Source of the DNA: Citricoccus zhacaiensis
GTDB taxonomy: Bacteria; Actinomycetota; Actinomycetes; Actinomycetales; Micrococcaceae
Assembly: GCF_014645315.1 (NCBI RefSeq)
Contig: NZ_BMLQ01000001.1
Location: forward strand, 57,665 to 121,664
Direction of reading: 5' to 3'
Length of the DNA: 64,000 nucleotides
The translations under genes were made by a program, and so were the position numbers. Below the pieces are notes generated by a model, which was not told where the DNA came from, made no database searches, and saw nothing but the letters and a program-made list of their open reading frames with translations. Shown piece after piece: positions 1 through 8,630 of the stretch (position 1 is the first letter of the stretch; each line of letters opens with the position of its first letter).

Positions 1-4
1 ACGC

Positions 5-39
5 CGGCCGGTGAGGTGCACAGCGCACCTCACCGGCCG
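5..39. terminator. strong hairpin at window edge
   Basis: A perfect 15-bp inverted repeat (5-19 and 25-39) with a 5-nt loop. It lies upstream of the fasR-like gene and is probably the transcription terminator of a gene outside the window. There is no clear U-tract, only a T/C-rich stretch after it on the plus strand, so the direction of termination is uncertain. Confidence 0.5.
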
Positions 40-119
40 TCGTCGTCCTTGTGGGTTTCCCACAATGCTCCCGTGTCACGCGCATCACGACGCCCCTTCC
101 GGGGCCTATGCTCGAGTGC

Positions 120-1316
120 ATGTCCGACGCGCGCAGCACCCCACCGCCGCGCAAGGTCTCCGAGGAGTCCCTGCGCCGGTTGCGCGCCCACCTGGGCGTA
201 CTCAACACCGCAACGCTCCAGCGTCTGGACTCCACGCTGCCGTGGTACCGGAAGCTGACGCCGGACGAACGCTCCTCCCTCGGACTCATCGCCCAACGCG
301 GGCTCACCGGGTTCCTGTCCTGGTTCGAACGCCCCACCACCTCGATCAGCACCGTCCTCGGGGAGGTCTTCGGCGGGGCACCCACCGAGCTGACCCGCTC
401 CATCAGCCTGCAGCGAGCCCTCCAGCTGATCCGCACGGTCGTGGACGTGGTGGAGGCCCAGGTACCGGGGATCGTGCAGGACCGGGACCAGATCCTGGTG
501 CGCGAGGCCGTCCTGAGATATTCCCGGGAGATCGCCTTCGCCCTGGCTGACGTCTATGCCCGTGCCGCCGAGACCCGCGGCGCCTGGGACAGCCGGAACG
601 AGGCGGTCCTGCTGGACGCCGTGCTGCGCGGCGAGGCACCGGACGAGATCCTCTCCCGCGCCACGGCTGCCGGCTGGAACGGCGACAAGGGGATCATGGT
701 GATGGCCGGGCCGACCCCCGCCGCCGACCTGCCCACCCGCCTGGCCGGGGCACGGCGCACCGCGGTCCGCGCCGGCCACGACCTGCTGGTGGGAGTCCAG
801 TCCGAACGGATCGTGCTCGTGGTCGGCGGCGTCACCGATCCCAGCCAGGCCGCACTCGCCCTGACGCCCTGGTTCGGTGACGGCCCGGTGGTCTACGGCC
901 CCCTCTCCGACAGCCTGGTGGACGCCCATCGCAGCGCCCGGGAGGCCCTCGCCGGGCTGGCCGCCGCCGCCGCCTGGCCCCGCGCTCCCCGCCCCGCCCA
1001 TGCCCAGGACCTGCTGCCCGAGCGCGCCCTGCACGGCGATCAGGCCGCCATCGACGTGCTGGTCCAACGCGTCTTCACACCCCTCCAGGCCGCGGGCAAT
1101 TCCCTGCTGGAGACAGTGGACGCCTACTGCGAGCTGGGACATTCCCTCGAGGGCACGGCGCGAGAGCTCTTCATCCACGCCAACACCGTCCGCTACCGGC
1201 TGCGGCGGGTCAGCGAGATCACCGGCTGGGATCCCCTGTCCCCCCGGGACGCCTACGTGCTGCAGACTGCCCTGGTCGTCGGTCGCCTGCCGCCCGCTCC
1301 CGGAACCACCTTGTAG
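120..1316 (+). CDS. fasR: PucR-family transcriptional regulator, FasR-like
   Basis: Protein of 398 aa with the CdaR/PucR layout: an N-terminal sensory region, a middle GGDEF-like PucR segment, and a C-terminal helix-turn-helix (about residues 343-370, ANTVRYRLRRVSEITG). It sits directly upstream of fabD-fabH-acpP-fabF on the same strand. In Streptomyces coelicolor the PucR-like activator FasR occupies this position and activates the fab operon, so the same role is inferred here. The ATG at 120 is chosen because the protein then begins MSDARSTPPP; the in-frame ATG at 51 would add 23 unlikely residues. No Shine-Dalgarno is visible before 120. A possible -10 (TATGCT, 107-112) would put transcription start at or next to the ATG, so the message may be leaderless. 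Confidence 0.85.
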   Translation: MSDARSTPPPRKVSEESLRRLRAHLGVLNTATLQRLDSTLPWYRKLTPDERSSLGLIAQRGLTGFLSWFERPTTSISTVLGEVFGGAPTELTRSISLQRALQLIRTVVDVVEAQVPGIVQDRDQILVREAVLRYSREIAFALADVYARAAETRGAWDSRNEAVLLDAVLRGEAPDEILSRATAAGWNGDKGIMVMAGPTPAADLPTRLAGARRTAVRAGHDLLVGVQSERIVLVVGGVTDPSQAALALTPWFGDGPVVYGPLSDSLVDAHRSAREALAGLAAAAAWPRAPRPAHAQDLLPERALHGDQAAIDVLVQRVFTPLQAAGNSLLETVDAYCELGHSLEGTARELFIHANTVRYRLRRVSEITGWDPLSPRDAYVLQTALVVGRLPPAPGTTL

Positions 1317-1395
1317 GAATCCTCCAAAACACGACGCGGAGCTTGGTGTCCCCACCGCCCCGGAACCCGGTCACGGTTTTGACACAGTTAAGGAC

Positions 1396-2352
1396 ATGCT
1401 TGCGATCGTGTGCCCCGGACAGGGCTCCCAGACCCCCGGGTTCCTCACACCATGGCTCGAGCTGGACGGTATGGCCGACCTGCTCGCGGACTGGTCCACC
1501 GCCACCGGGGTCGACCTGACCGCCCACGGCACCGTGTCGGATGAGGCCACGATCAAGGACACGGCCGTGGCCCAGCCCCTCATCGTGGCCGCCGGCCTGC
1601 TGGCTGCCCGGGCCCTGGACCTGAACTCCATCCCCGCTGCCGGATGGATCGCGGCGGGTCACTCCGTGGGTGAGATCACCGCGGCCGTCCTGGCCGGTGT
1701 CCTCCCCGCAGACGAGGCCTTGGAGTTCGTCCGCATCCGCGCCACGGGCATGGCCCAGGCCGCCGCGGCCGAACCGACAGGGATGTCCGCCGTGCTCGGA
1801 GGCGACCCGGACGAGGTCCTGGCCGCCCTCGAGGCCCAGGGACTCGTGCCGGCCAATGTCAACGGCGGGGGCCAGACCGTCGCCGCCGGCTCGGCGGACG
1901 CGCTGGCCGCCCTGGCCGAGAATCCGCCGGCCAAAGCCCGCGTCATCGCCCTCAAGGTCGCCGGTGCCTTCCACACCCCGTACATGGCCCCGGCCGTCCC
2001 GGCCCTGACCTCCTACGCGGACGGACTGGCCCCCCGGGATCCAGCCGTACCCCTGTTGTCCAACCGTGACGGGCTCGCGGTGGACACCGGGCGTCGGTTC
2101 GTGGACCAGCTCGTGGACCAGGTGACCCGCCCGGTCCGCTGGGACCTCTGCATGGGCACCCTCCGGGACTCCGGCGTGACCGGCATCCTGGAACTGCTGC
2201 CGGGCGGCACCCTCACGGGACTGGCCAAGCGTGCCCTGAAGGGGACACCCACCCTGGCGGTGAAGTCCCCTGCAGACCTGGACGCCGCCCGGGACTTCAT
2301 CGCCGAGCACGGCGTGCCCGCCACCGCCTCGATCACCGGCACGGCCCGCTGA
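1396..2352 (+). CDS. fabD: malonyl-CoA:ACP S-malonyltransferase FabD
   Basis: Cytoplasmic enzyme of 318 aa that moves malonyl from CoA to acyl carrier protein, supplying the extender unit for type II fatty-acid synthesis. The start PGQGSQ motif, the nucleophile elbow GHSVGE (Ser90) and the catalytic histidine in GAFHTPYM (His193) are all present, and the length is normal. The ATG at 1396 has AAGGAC just upstream. A TTGACA-like hexamer at 1378-1383 is too close to the start to be a useful -35. First gene of the fab operon, 79 nt after the fasR-like gene. Confidence 0.96.
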   Translation: MLAIVCPGQGSQTPGFLTPWLELDGMADLLADWSTATGVDLTAHGTVSDEATIKDTAVAQPLIVAAGLLAARALDLNSIPAAGWIAAGHSVGEITAAVLAGVLPADEALEFVRIRATGMAQAAAAEPTGMSAVLGGDPDEVLAALEAQGLVPANVNGGGQTVAAGSADALAALAENPPAKARVIALKVAGAFHTPYMAPAVPALTSYADGLAPRDPAVPLLSNRDGLAVDTGRRFVDQLVDQVTRPVRWDLCMGTLRDSGVTGILELLPGGTLTGLAKRALKGTPTLAVKSPADLDAARDFIAEHGVPATASITGTAR

Positions 2353-2430
2353 CCGGACGCCGGGCACACGGGGACCTCCTGGGTCCGCGCCCCACCCACC
2401 CAGACTGCACCCGAGAACCCCGAGGACATC

Positions 2431-3483
2431 ATGACCACCACCCTGAAGCAGTACGAGCCCGTCGCCGGCAGCCGCATCCTCTCCGTGGGCGCCGCGCGCG
2501 GCAACCTGGTGGTGACCAATGAGGACATCGCCGGACCGATCGACTCCTCTGACGAGTGGATCCAGAAGCGCACCGGCATCGTCACCCGCCGCCGGGCGGA
2601 CCGGGACCTGTCCCTGCTCGACCTCACCACCCAGGCAGCCCAGGAGGCCATCGACAAGGCCGGGCTCACCGGGGCGGACATCGACGCCGTGATCGTCTCG
2701 ACCGTCACCTCTCCCTACGCGACCCCGTCCGCGGCGGCCGCGCTGGCCCACAACATCGGCGCCACCCCGGCACCGGCCTTCGACATCTCCGCCGCCTGTG
2801 CCGGCTACTGCTATGGCGTGGCCCAGGCCGACGCACTGGTGCGGTCCGGCATGGCGAAGCACGTGGTGGTGGTCGGTGCCGAGAAGCTCTCGGACTTCAT
2901 CGACGAGACGGACCGCTCCATCTCCTTCATCCTCGGCGACGGTGCCGGAGCCGTGGTGGTGGGCGCCTCCGAGGAGGCCGGAATCTCCCCCAGCGTCTGG
3001 GGCTCCGACGGCGAACGCTGGGAGACGGTGAGCATGACCCGCTCGATGCTCGACCTGCGTGATGCCGTGGAGACCGCTCGGAGGACGGGAGACACGTCCG
3101 CCCTGACCGATCCGGAGTCCAAGCTCTGGCCGACGCTGCACCAGGACGGGCCGAGCGTGTTCCGCTGGGCCGTGTGGTCCATGGCCAAGGTGGCCCAGGA
3201 GGCCCTTGACAAGGCCGGTGTCCGGGCCGAGGACCTGGCAGCCTTCCTGCCGCACCAGGCCAACGAGCGCATCATCGACGAGATGGCCAAGCAGCTGAAG
3301 CTCCCGGACACCGTGACGATCGGGCGGGACATCAAGGAGACGGGCAACACCTCCGCGGCCTCGATCCCGCTGGCCATGCACCGAGTCCTGCAGGAGGACC
3401 CCTCCCTCAGCGGGGGCCTGGCCCTCCAGATTGGTTTCGGCGCCGGGCTGGTCTACGGCGCCCAGGTGGTGCGGCTCCCCTGA
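2431..3483 (+). CDS. fabH: beta-ketoacyl-ACP synthase III FabH
   Basis: Condenses a short acyl-CoA primer with malonyl-ACP to start each fatty-acid chain. The 350-aa protein has the full catalytic triad: Cys123 (AACAGYCYG), His275 (PHQANERI) and Asn306 (TGNTSAAS). GDGAGAVVVG marks the thiolase-like fold. In actinobacteria this enzyme usually prefers branched primers such as isobutyryl- or anteiso-CoA, but primer preference cannot be read from these motifs. It lies 78 nt after fabD in the same operon. Confidence 0.96.
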   Translation: MTTTLKQYEPVAGSRILSVGAARGNLVVTNEDIAGPIDSSDEWIQKRTGIVTRRRADRDLSLLDLTTQAAQEAIDKAGLTGADIDAVIVSTVTSPYATPSAAAALAHNIGATPAPAFDISAACAGYCYGVAQADALVRSGMAKHVVVVGAEKLSDFIDETDRSISFILGDGAGAVVVGASEEAGISPSVWGSDGERWETVSMTRSMLDLRDAVETARRTGDTSALTDPESKLWPTLHQDGPSVFRWAVWSMAKVAQEALDKAGVRAEDLAAFLPHQANERIIDEMAKQLKLPDTVTIGRDIKETGNTSAASIPLAMHRVLQEDPSLSGGLALQIGFGAGLVYGAQVVRLP

Positions 3484-3558
3484 GCCGCTCCCCCTGACCT
3501 GACCTCCACGTCAACCGACGCTGGATCAACCATCATCATCCACACCGAAGGAGCCACC

Positions 3559-3804
3559 ATGGCAAACAAGGAAGAGATCCTCGCCGGCCTCGCCGAGATC
3601 GTCAACGAAGAGACCGGCCTGGAGTCCGAAGAGGTCCAGCTGGACAAGTCCTTCACCGATGACTTGGACATCGACTCGATCTCGATGATGACCATCGTGG
3701 TCAACGCCGAGGAGAAGTTCGACGTCAAGATCCCGGACGAGGAAGTCAAGAACCTCAAGACCGTGAACGATGCCGTCGAGTTCATCGCCAACGCCCAGGG
3801 CTGA
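3559..3804 (+). CDS. acpP: acyl carrier protein
   Basis: Small acidic protein of 81 aa that carries growing acyl chains on a 4'-phosphopantetheine arm. The attachment site is Ser40 in DLDIDSISM. A strong Shine-Dalgarno (GAAGGAG) precedes the ATG by 5 nt, fitting a highly expressed protein. It lies between fabH and fabF, the usual actinobacterial order. Codon use is lysine-rich and less G+C-rich than its neighbours, as usual for ACP. Confidence 0.97.
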   Translation: MANKEEILAGLAEIVNEETGLESEEVQLDKSFTDDLDIDSISMMTIVVNAEEKFDVKIPDEEVKNLKTVNDAVEFIANAQG

Positions 3805-3958
3805 CCTGCCGTCGGACCACAGCGACCGGTGAGGGAACCGGCCGGCGGACAGACGGATTGTCCCGACGCCGGCCGGCCCCTCCCCCGGTTCAGGGCCGCC
3901 CCAGCCCCCTCAAACCACTCGTTCGGGTCCACCGACCCGGTAGACCAAAGGTAGATAC

Positions 3959-5218
3959 ATGAACCGCACAGCCGTGATCACCGGGCTCGGTGCCACGACA
4001 CCCATCGGCGGTGACGTCCCGACCCTGTGGCAGAACGCCCTCGCCGGAACCTCGGGCGCCCGCCCGCTGGAGCAGGAATGGGTCGCCGAGTACGAGTTGC
4101 CCGTGACCTTCGCCGCCCAGGTGTCCACCCCGGTGTCCGAGACGCTCTCCAAGGTGGAGATGAAGCGGATGGACCCCAGCACCCAGTTCGGGATGGTTGC
4201 CGCCCGTGAGGCCTGGGCCGACGCCGGGCTGGCCGTCGGGACGGACCAGGACAGCGCCGTGGACCCGGATCGCTTCGCCGTGTCCTTCGGCACCGGCATC
4301 GGTGGCGTGTGGACCCTGCTCGACGGCTGGGACACCCTGCGGAACAAGGGTCCGCGCCGCGTGCTGCCCATGACCGTGCCCATGCTCATGCCGAACGGTC
4401 CGGCCGCGGCCATCAGCCTCGCCCTGGGCGCCCGTGCTGGCGCGCGGACCATGGTGTCTGCCTGCGCCTCCGGCACCGAGTCCCTCGACATCGGCCTGGA
4501 GCTCATCCGCTCCGGCCAGGCGGACGTGGTGGTCTGCGGTGGCGCGGAAGCCGCCATCCACCCGCTGCCGATCGCCGCCTTCGCATCCATGCAGGCCCTG
4601 TCCCGGCGCAACGACGAACCCGAGCGTGCCTCCCGCCCCTATGACAAGGACCGAGACGGCTTCGTGCTCGGCGAGGGTGCCGGCGCCCTGGTCATCGAGT
4701 CCGAGGAGCACGCCAAGGCCCGTGGAGCACGCATCTACGCCGAACTGGCCGGTACGGGCGTCACCTCGGATTCCTATCACATCACCGCTCCCGAGGCCGA
4801 GGGGCTCGGAGCCTCCCGCGCCCTGACCCTCGCCCTGGAATCGGCCGGTGCCGTTCCCACGGACGTCAGCCACGTCAACGCCCACGCCACCTCCACCCCG
4901 GTCGGCGACCGCCCGGAGTACCTGGCCATGAGGTCCGTCTTCGGCGGCCACCTGGACGAGGTGGCCGTGTCCGCCACCAAGAGCCAGACCGGGCACCTGT
5001 TGGGCGCCTCCGGTGCCATCGAGTCCGTGCTCTCCGTGCTGGCCGTCTACCACGGCCAGGCCCCGGTGACCATCAACCTCGAGAACCAGGACCCGGAGAT
5101 TCCGCTGAACGTGGTGACCGGTCAGCCCCGAGAGTTGCCCCAGGGCGCCCGCGTGGCGGTCAACAACTCCTTCGGGTTCGGCGGTCACAACGCCGTGTCC
5201 CTGTTCCGGAGCGTCTGA
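3959..5218 (+). CDS. fabF: beta-ketoacyl-ACP synthase II FabF
   Basis: Elongating condensing enzyme of 419 aa that joins acyl-ACP to malonyl-ACP. Active-site Cys169 (SACASGTES), His309 (NAHATSTPVGD), Lys341 and His346 (KSQTGHLLGASG) are all present, and the C-terminal NNSFGFGGHNA motif is typical of KAS I/II. It is 154 nt after acpP and closes the operon; a strong terminator hairpin follows at 5253-5295. Confidence 0.96.
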   Translation: MNRTAVITGLGATTPIGGDVPTLWQNALAGTSGARPLEQEWVAEYELPVTFAAQVSTPVSETLSKVEMKRMDPSTQFGMVAAREAWADAGLAVGTDQDSAVDPDRFAVSFGTGIGGVWTLLDGWDTLRNKGPRRVLPMTVPMLMPNGPAAAISLALGARAGARTMVSACASGTESLDIGLELIRSGQADVVVCGGAEAAIHPLPIAAFASMQALSRRNDEPERASRPYDKDRDGFVLGEGAGALVIESEEHAKARGARIYAELAGTGVTSDSYHITAPEAEGLGASRALTLALESAGAVPTDVSHVNAHATSTPVGDRPEYLAMRSVFGGHLDEVAVSATKSQTGHLLGASGAIESVLSVLAVYHGQAPVTINLENQDPEIPLNVVTGQPRELPQGARVAVNNSFGFGGHNAVSLFRSV

Positions 5219-5252
5219 CACCGGGTCAGCACCCCGCGCCCGTCACCGGATT

Positions 5253-5295
5253 AACGGCAGAACCCGCCAGGATCACCTGGCGGGCTCTGCCGTTC
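5253..5295 (+). terminator. rho-independent-type terminator of the fab operon
   Basis: Inverted repeat of about 19 bp with one A/C mismatch (5253-5271 and 5276-5294), a 4-nt loop, and TTCT after it. It lies 34 nt past the fabF stop and separates the fab operon from the convergent DUF3145 gene. The T-run is short, as is common in high-G+C actinobacteria. Confidence 0.75.
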
Positions 5296-5410
5296 TGGGA
5301 GGAAAGGTGCGGTTCAGAAGCGCTGCTGCGGGACAGCTCAGACGGCTCAGCAGCACGGCCATGGCTTCTCTGTGCTGTGCTGTGGCCGCAGCTGCAGCCG
5401 CGGAGGGTTG

Positions 5411-5914
5411 CTAGCCCACTTGGTGGAGCCAGCGCACCGGGGCTCCTTCGGCAGCCTGGCGGAAGGGTTCAAGTTCCTCGTCCCAGGCCTCGCCCAGGGC
5501 CAGGCTCAACTCGTGGAAGACGGCTGAGGGGTCGCCACTGCCCTGCTCATACGCGTAGCGGATGCGGTCCTCAGACACCATGATGTTGCCCGTGACATCA
5601 GTGGTGGCATGGAAGATGCCCAATTCGGGAGTGTGCGACCACCGGCTGCCATCCGCTCCGGCGGAGGCCTCTTCAGTGATCTCGTAGCGCAAGTGTGCCC
5701 ACCCGCGCAGAGCGGAGGCAAGCCGGGCACCCGAACCCTGGGGCGCGGTCCACACTATCTCGGCTCGATAGGCACCCTGGGAAGCCGGCTGCGCCGTCCA
5801 CTCGAGCCGATCCTGGGCACCGAGGACCGAGCCCACCGCCCACTCGATGTGTGGGCATAGCGCGGCCGGGGCCGAGTGGATGGACACAATTCCACGGACC
5901 ATGGTTTCAGACAT
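5411..5914 (-). CDS. DUF3145 family protein
   Basis: A 167-aa soluble protein of unknown function, recognised as the DUF3145 family, which in many actinobacteria lies next to fabF. No signal peptide, membrane segment or catalytic motif is visible. The start at 5914 is chosen because GGGAGG lies 5 nt upstream; the longer in-frame reading from 5977 adds a Trp/Arg-rich stretch with no ribosome site. It converges on the fab operon. A link to lipid synthesis is suggested only by position. Confidence 0.85.
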   Translation of the reverse strand: MSETMVRGIVSIHSAPAALCPHIEWAVGSVLGAQDRLEWTAQPASQGAYRAEIVWTAPQGSGARLASALRGWAHLRYEITEEASAGADGSRWSHTPELGIFHATTDVTGNIMVSEDRIRYAYEQGSGDPSAVFHELSLALGEAWDEELEPFRQAAEGAPVRWLHQVG

Positions 5915-6092
5915 ACGTTCCTCCCAGTGCTGTGCGGTACGTCTTCCCCAACGACCCCACAGGCGGGTGAACCACAAGGGTTCCCGGGAGGCGGCGACCT
6001 GCGCCAGATGCCTCGATATGTTCAGTTACTGAGTCTGCTACTGGAAGCTCCGAGGTCAGTCGAAGGAATGACACGAGTGTGCTTCCGGGACC

Positions 6093-6122
6093 ATTGTGCC
6101 CCACAACTGCCCCCAGCGCCAA
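6093..6122 (-). promoter_or_regulatory. possible promoter of DUF3145 gene
   Basis: On the minus strand a -35-like TTGGCG (6117-6122) and a -10-like CACAAT (6093-6098) are 18 nt apart, about 180 nt upstream of the DUF3145 start. The rest of the 221-nt gap to xerC shows no gene. Tentative. Confidence 0.3.
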
Positions 6123-6135
6123 GATCGACACCCGT

Positions 6136-7176
6136 TCAGGCCCGCGGATGTGCCTGGCGGTACCCCTCGCGCAGCCGATCGACCGAGATGTGGGTGTACA
6201 GCTGCGTGGTCTGCAGTGAGGAGTGGCCGAGTAGTTCCTGCACACTGCGCAGGTCCGCGCCGCCGTCGAGCAGATGGGTGGCTGCCGTGTGACGCAGCAC
6301 GTGGGGACCACGGGCGGCGGTGTCCCCGAGCCCGGCCAGAGCTCGGTTGACGACCTCACGTACCTGACGCACACCCAGCCGTCCGCCGCGGACACCCAGG
6401 AACAGGGCGTCCCGGGCTGGGCCTGAAGCTGAGGCTGAGAGCGGACGATGGCCAGTCGGGTCACCGGCCACGAGGACCCGGCGACCGTGATCGAGCCAGC
6501 GTTCGAGGGCGGTCGCCGCGGGCGCACCGAAAGGGACCGTCCGTTGCTTGCCGCCCTTGCCGGTGACCACCAGCGTGCGGCGCTCATGGTCCACGTCCTG
6601 ACGGTCCAGACCCACGAGTTCGGAGACACGCAGGCCGGTCGCATACAGCATTTCCAGCAGAGCAGCGTCCCGCAGGGCCACGGCCCGTTCCCGGGCGTCC
6701 TCCGGCGTGGGCTCCCCAGCGGTGTCCAACAGCCGGCCGGCCTGGTCGGCACTCAGCGCATCAGGCAACGTACTGCTGCGCTTCGGGGAGCTCAGCCGGA
6801 GCGACGGATCCTGTTCGAGGTATCCCTCCCGCACAGCCCACGCCATGAAGACCCGCACGGAGGCCGTCTTTCGCGCGAGCGTGGACCGCGAGCGCCCGGC
6901 TGCCGACAGCCGGCCCAACCAGCCGCGCAGGTCGGCCAGGTCGAGTCCGCCCAAGACCTCCGGCCAGGCTCCCTCAATGGGCTGCAGACGCTCGTGCTCG
7001 GCCACCTCGGCGATGAGGCCTTCCACGTCCGAAAGATAGGCGCGCACGGTCTGGTCCGAACGGTTGCGTTCATGCATCAGGTGGTCGGCGAAGCCCTCGA
7101 CCCAAGCGCGGTCCCGGGCCGCGAGCCGGGGCGACGTCCCGGCTCGCCCGGAGTGGGGTGCGGTGGAGGAGGCCAT
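6136..7176 (-). CDS. xerC: tyrosine recombinase XerC
   Basis: Site-specific recombinase that, with XerD, resolves chromosome dimers at dif. The 346-aa protein has an N-terminal SAM-like core-binding domain (about 22-115) and a C-terminal catalytic domain with the full active site: Arg183 (ATGLRVSEL), Lys207 (VTGKGGK), His292 and Arg295 (HVLRHT), His318 (LLGHSS) and Tyr327 (YTHIS). It is the last gene of the comM-dprA-xerC run, 80 nt after dprA. The chromosomal setting next to dprA and the absence of att-like repeats argue for housekeeping XerC rather than a phage integrase. Confidence 0.93.
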   Translation of the reverse strand: MASSTAPHSGRAGTSPRLAARDRAWVEGFADHLMHERNRSDQTVRAYLSDVEGLIAEVAEHERLQPIEGAWPEVLGGLDLADLRGWLGRLSAAGRSRSTLARKTASVRVFMAWAVREGYLEQDPSLRLSSPKRSSTLPDALSADQAGRLLDTAGEPTPEDARERAVALRDAALLEMLYATGLRVSELVGLDRQDVDHERRTLVVTGKGGKQRTVPFGAPAATALERWLDHGRRVLVAGDPTGHRPLSASASGPARDALFLGVRGGRLGVRQVREVVNRALAGLGDTAARGPHVLRHTAATHLLDGGADLRSVQELLGHSSLQTTQLYTHISVDRLREGYRQAHPRA

Positions 7177-7256
7177 GCTCCCACTCTGCCACCGTGCCGT
7201 CCCCTGACAGGGTTACGACTCCCCTCCTGGGTCAGTGTCAGTTGACTCTGCCGCCG

Positions 7257-8630
7257 TCATTTCCCCGCGGCCGCGCTGCGGCGCCAGCCGGACTCCCGTT
7301 GCTCTGCCAATGATTGGCGTTGGAGCTTCTTCAGGGTGCCCATGACCGTGCCGGGGCCCAATCCGGCCACGGCACAGAGCTTCTCCACCGGCGCGGCGTT
7401 GCGGAGGGGCAACGCCTCATAGACCAGCAGCTCCTCCACCGTCAGGTGGTCATGGGGCCGAGCGGCGCTCGGCGAACTACCCGAAATCCCCGAGCCACCC
7501 GAGCCACCCGAGCCGCCCGAGCCTCTAGGGCCTCCAGCATCTCCAGCGACTCCAGAGCTGACCCCGTGCAGTGCCGCCCCTCGACCGCCAACGGCATGCT
7601 CGGCATCGCCGCCGCCCGGTATCAGGGCAAGGGCCTCCTCCACGTCACTGACGACGACTGCGGGGGATTCCCGGAGCAGCCGGTGGCAACCGGCGGACTG
7701 CGGGGAGGTCACCGGCCCGGGGACGACCCCGACCTCCCGTCCCAGGCCCAAGGCATGACCGGCCGTGTTCTGCGCGCCGGAACGCCACCGCGCCTCCACC
7801 ACCAGCACGGCGGTGGACAGGGCCGCGATGATGCGGTTGCGTTGCAGGAACCTGTGCCGAGTCGGGCTGGCACCCGGTGGCAGCTCGGACAGCAGCATCC
7901 CCTGGGCCACCACATCTCGCAGCAGGTCCTCATTGCCGGCCGGGTAGTAGCGGTCCAGGCCGCCGGCCATGACCGCCACCGTCGGCGGCATTCCCGTGCC
8001 CGAGGCGAGCGCCGCCCGGTGGGCCATGGCGTCGATCCCGTAGGCCCCTCCGGACATCACTGTCAGTCCCCGAGCGGCCAGCCCACCCGCCAGGTTTCTC
8101 GTCACCGACTGCCCATAGCCGGTGGCGTCGCGGCTCCCCACCACGGCCAGGGTGGAGCTCCCGCGGGGAACAGGGCCTGCGCCCCGGAACCACAAGGCCA
8201 CCGGGGCGGCAAGCCCCAGGTCGTCCACCCCAGTGGGCCACTCGGGATCCTCCGGGATCAACAATCCGCCGCCCAGTCGGTCCAGCGAGTCCAGGTCGCG
8301 TTCGGGGGCGAGGCTCGGGGCGCGAGCCGCCCACCCGGCCAGGGACGTGGTCCAGGTCCGCTCGGTCAGTGTCACGCCCTCCGAGGCGAGGACCAGCCTC
8401 AGGTCCTGCCGCTCATCGGCGCCCGGGGTGTCCCGGCCGGTGAGGATCTGGACCGCACGCGCGGCACCCCAGACCCGGACTGCAGTGGCCCCCAGGACCG
8501 ATCCCGGCTCGAGCAGCCGGGTCAGCGCCGCCCGGGCGATGCGCAGCTCGTCGGTGACCCTCGCCGGAATCGTGTCCCCGCTCATGTCGTCTCCCGTCAT
8601 CTCGTCCCCGTTTCCCCTACCGTCGTTCAT
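7257..8630 (-). CDS. dprA: DNA-processing protein DprA
   Basis: Binds incoming single-stranded DNA and loads RecA during natural transformation. The 457-aa protein has the DprA Rossmann fold (VVGSRDATGYG, SGGAYGIDAMAHRAAL, RNRIIAALS) and a C-terminal winged helix. The two are joined by a low-complexity Gly/Ser linker encoded by 9-bp repeats (7492-7527). The ATG at 8630 overlaps the comM stop as ATGA; the open frame continues far upstream only as a shadow. Neighbours yraN and comM are also transformation-associated in other bacteria, but no pilus or ComEC genes lie in this window. Confidence 0.93.
   Translation of the reverse strand: MNDGRGNGDEMTGDDMSGDTIPARVTDELRIARAALTRLLEPGSVLGATAVRVWGAARAVQILTGRDTPGADERQDLRLVLASEGVTLTERTWTTSLAGWAARAPSLAPERDLDSLDRLGGGLLIPEDPEWPTGVDDLGLAAPVALWFRGAGPVPRGSSTLAVVGSRDATGYGQSVTRNLAGGLAARGLTVMSGGAYGIDAMAHRAALASGTGMPPTVAVMAGGLDRYYPAGNEDLLRDVVAQGMLLSELPPGASPTRHRFLQRNRIIAALSTAVLVVEARWRSGAQNTAGHALGLGREVGVVPGPVTSPQSAGCHRLLRESPAVVVSDVEEALALIPGGGDAEHAVGGRGAALHGVSSGVAGDAGGPRGSGGSGGSGGSGISGSSPSAARPHDHLTVEELLVYEALPLRNAAPVEKLCAVAGLGPGTVMGTLKKLQRQSLAEQRESGWRRSAAAGK

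Noticed and set aside
6136-7176. Phage or island integrase
   Set aside because: The full tyrosine recombinase motif set is present, but the gene lies in the conserved dprA-xerC position with no att repeats or cargo genes, so it is housekeeping XerC.
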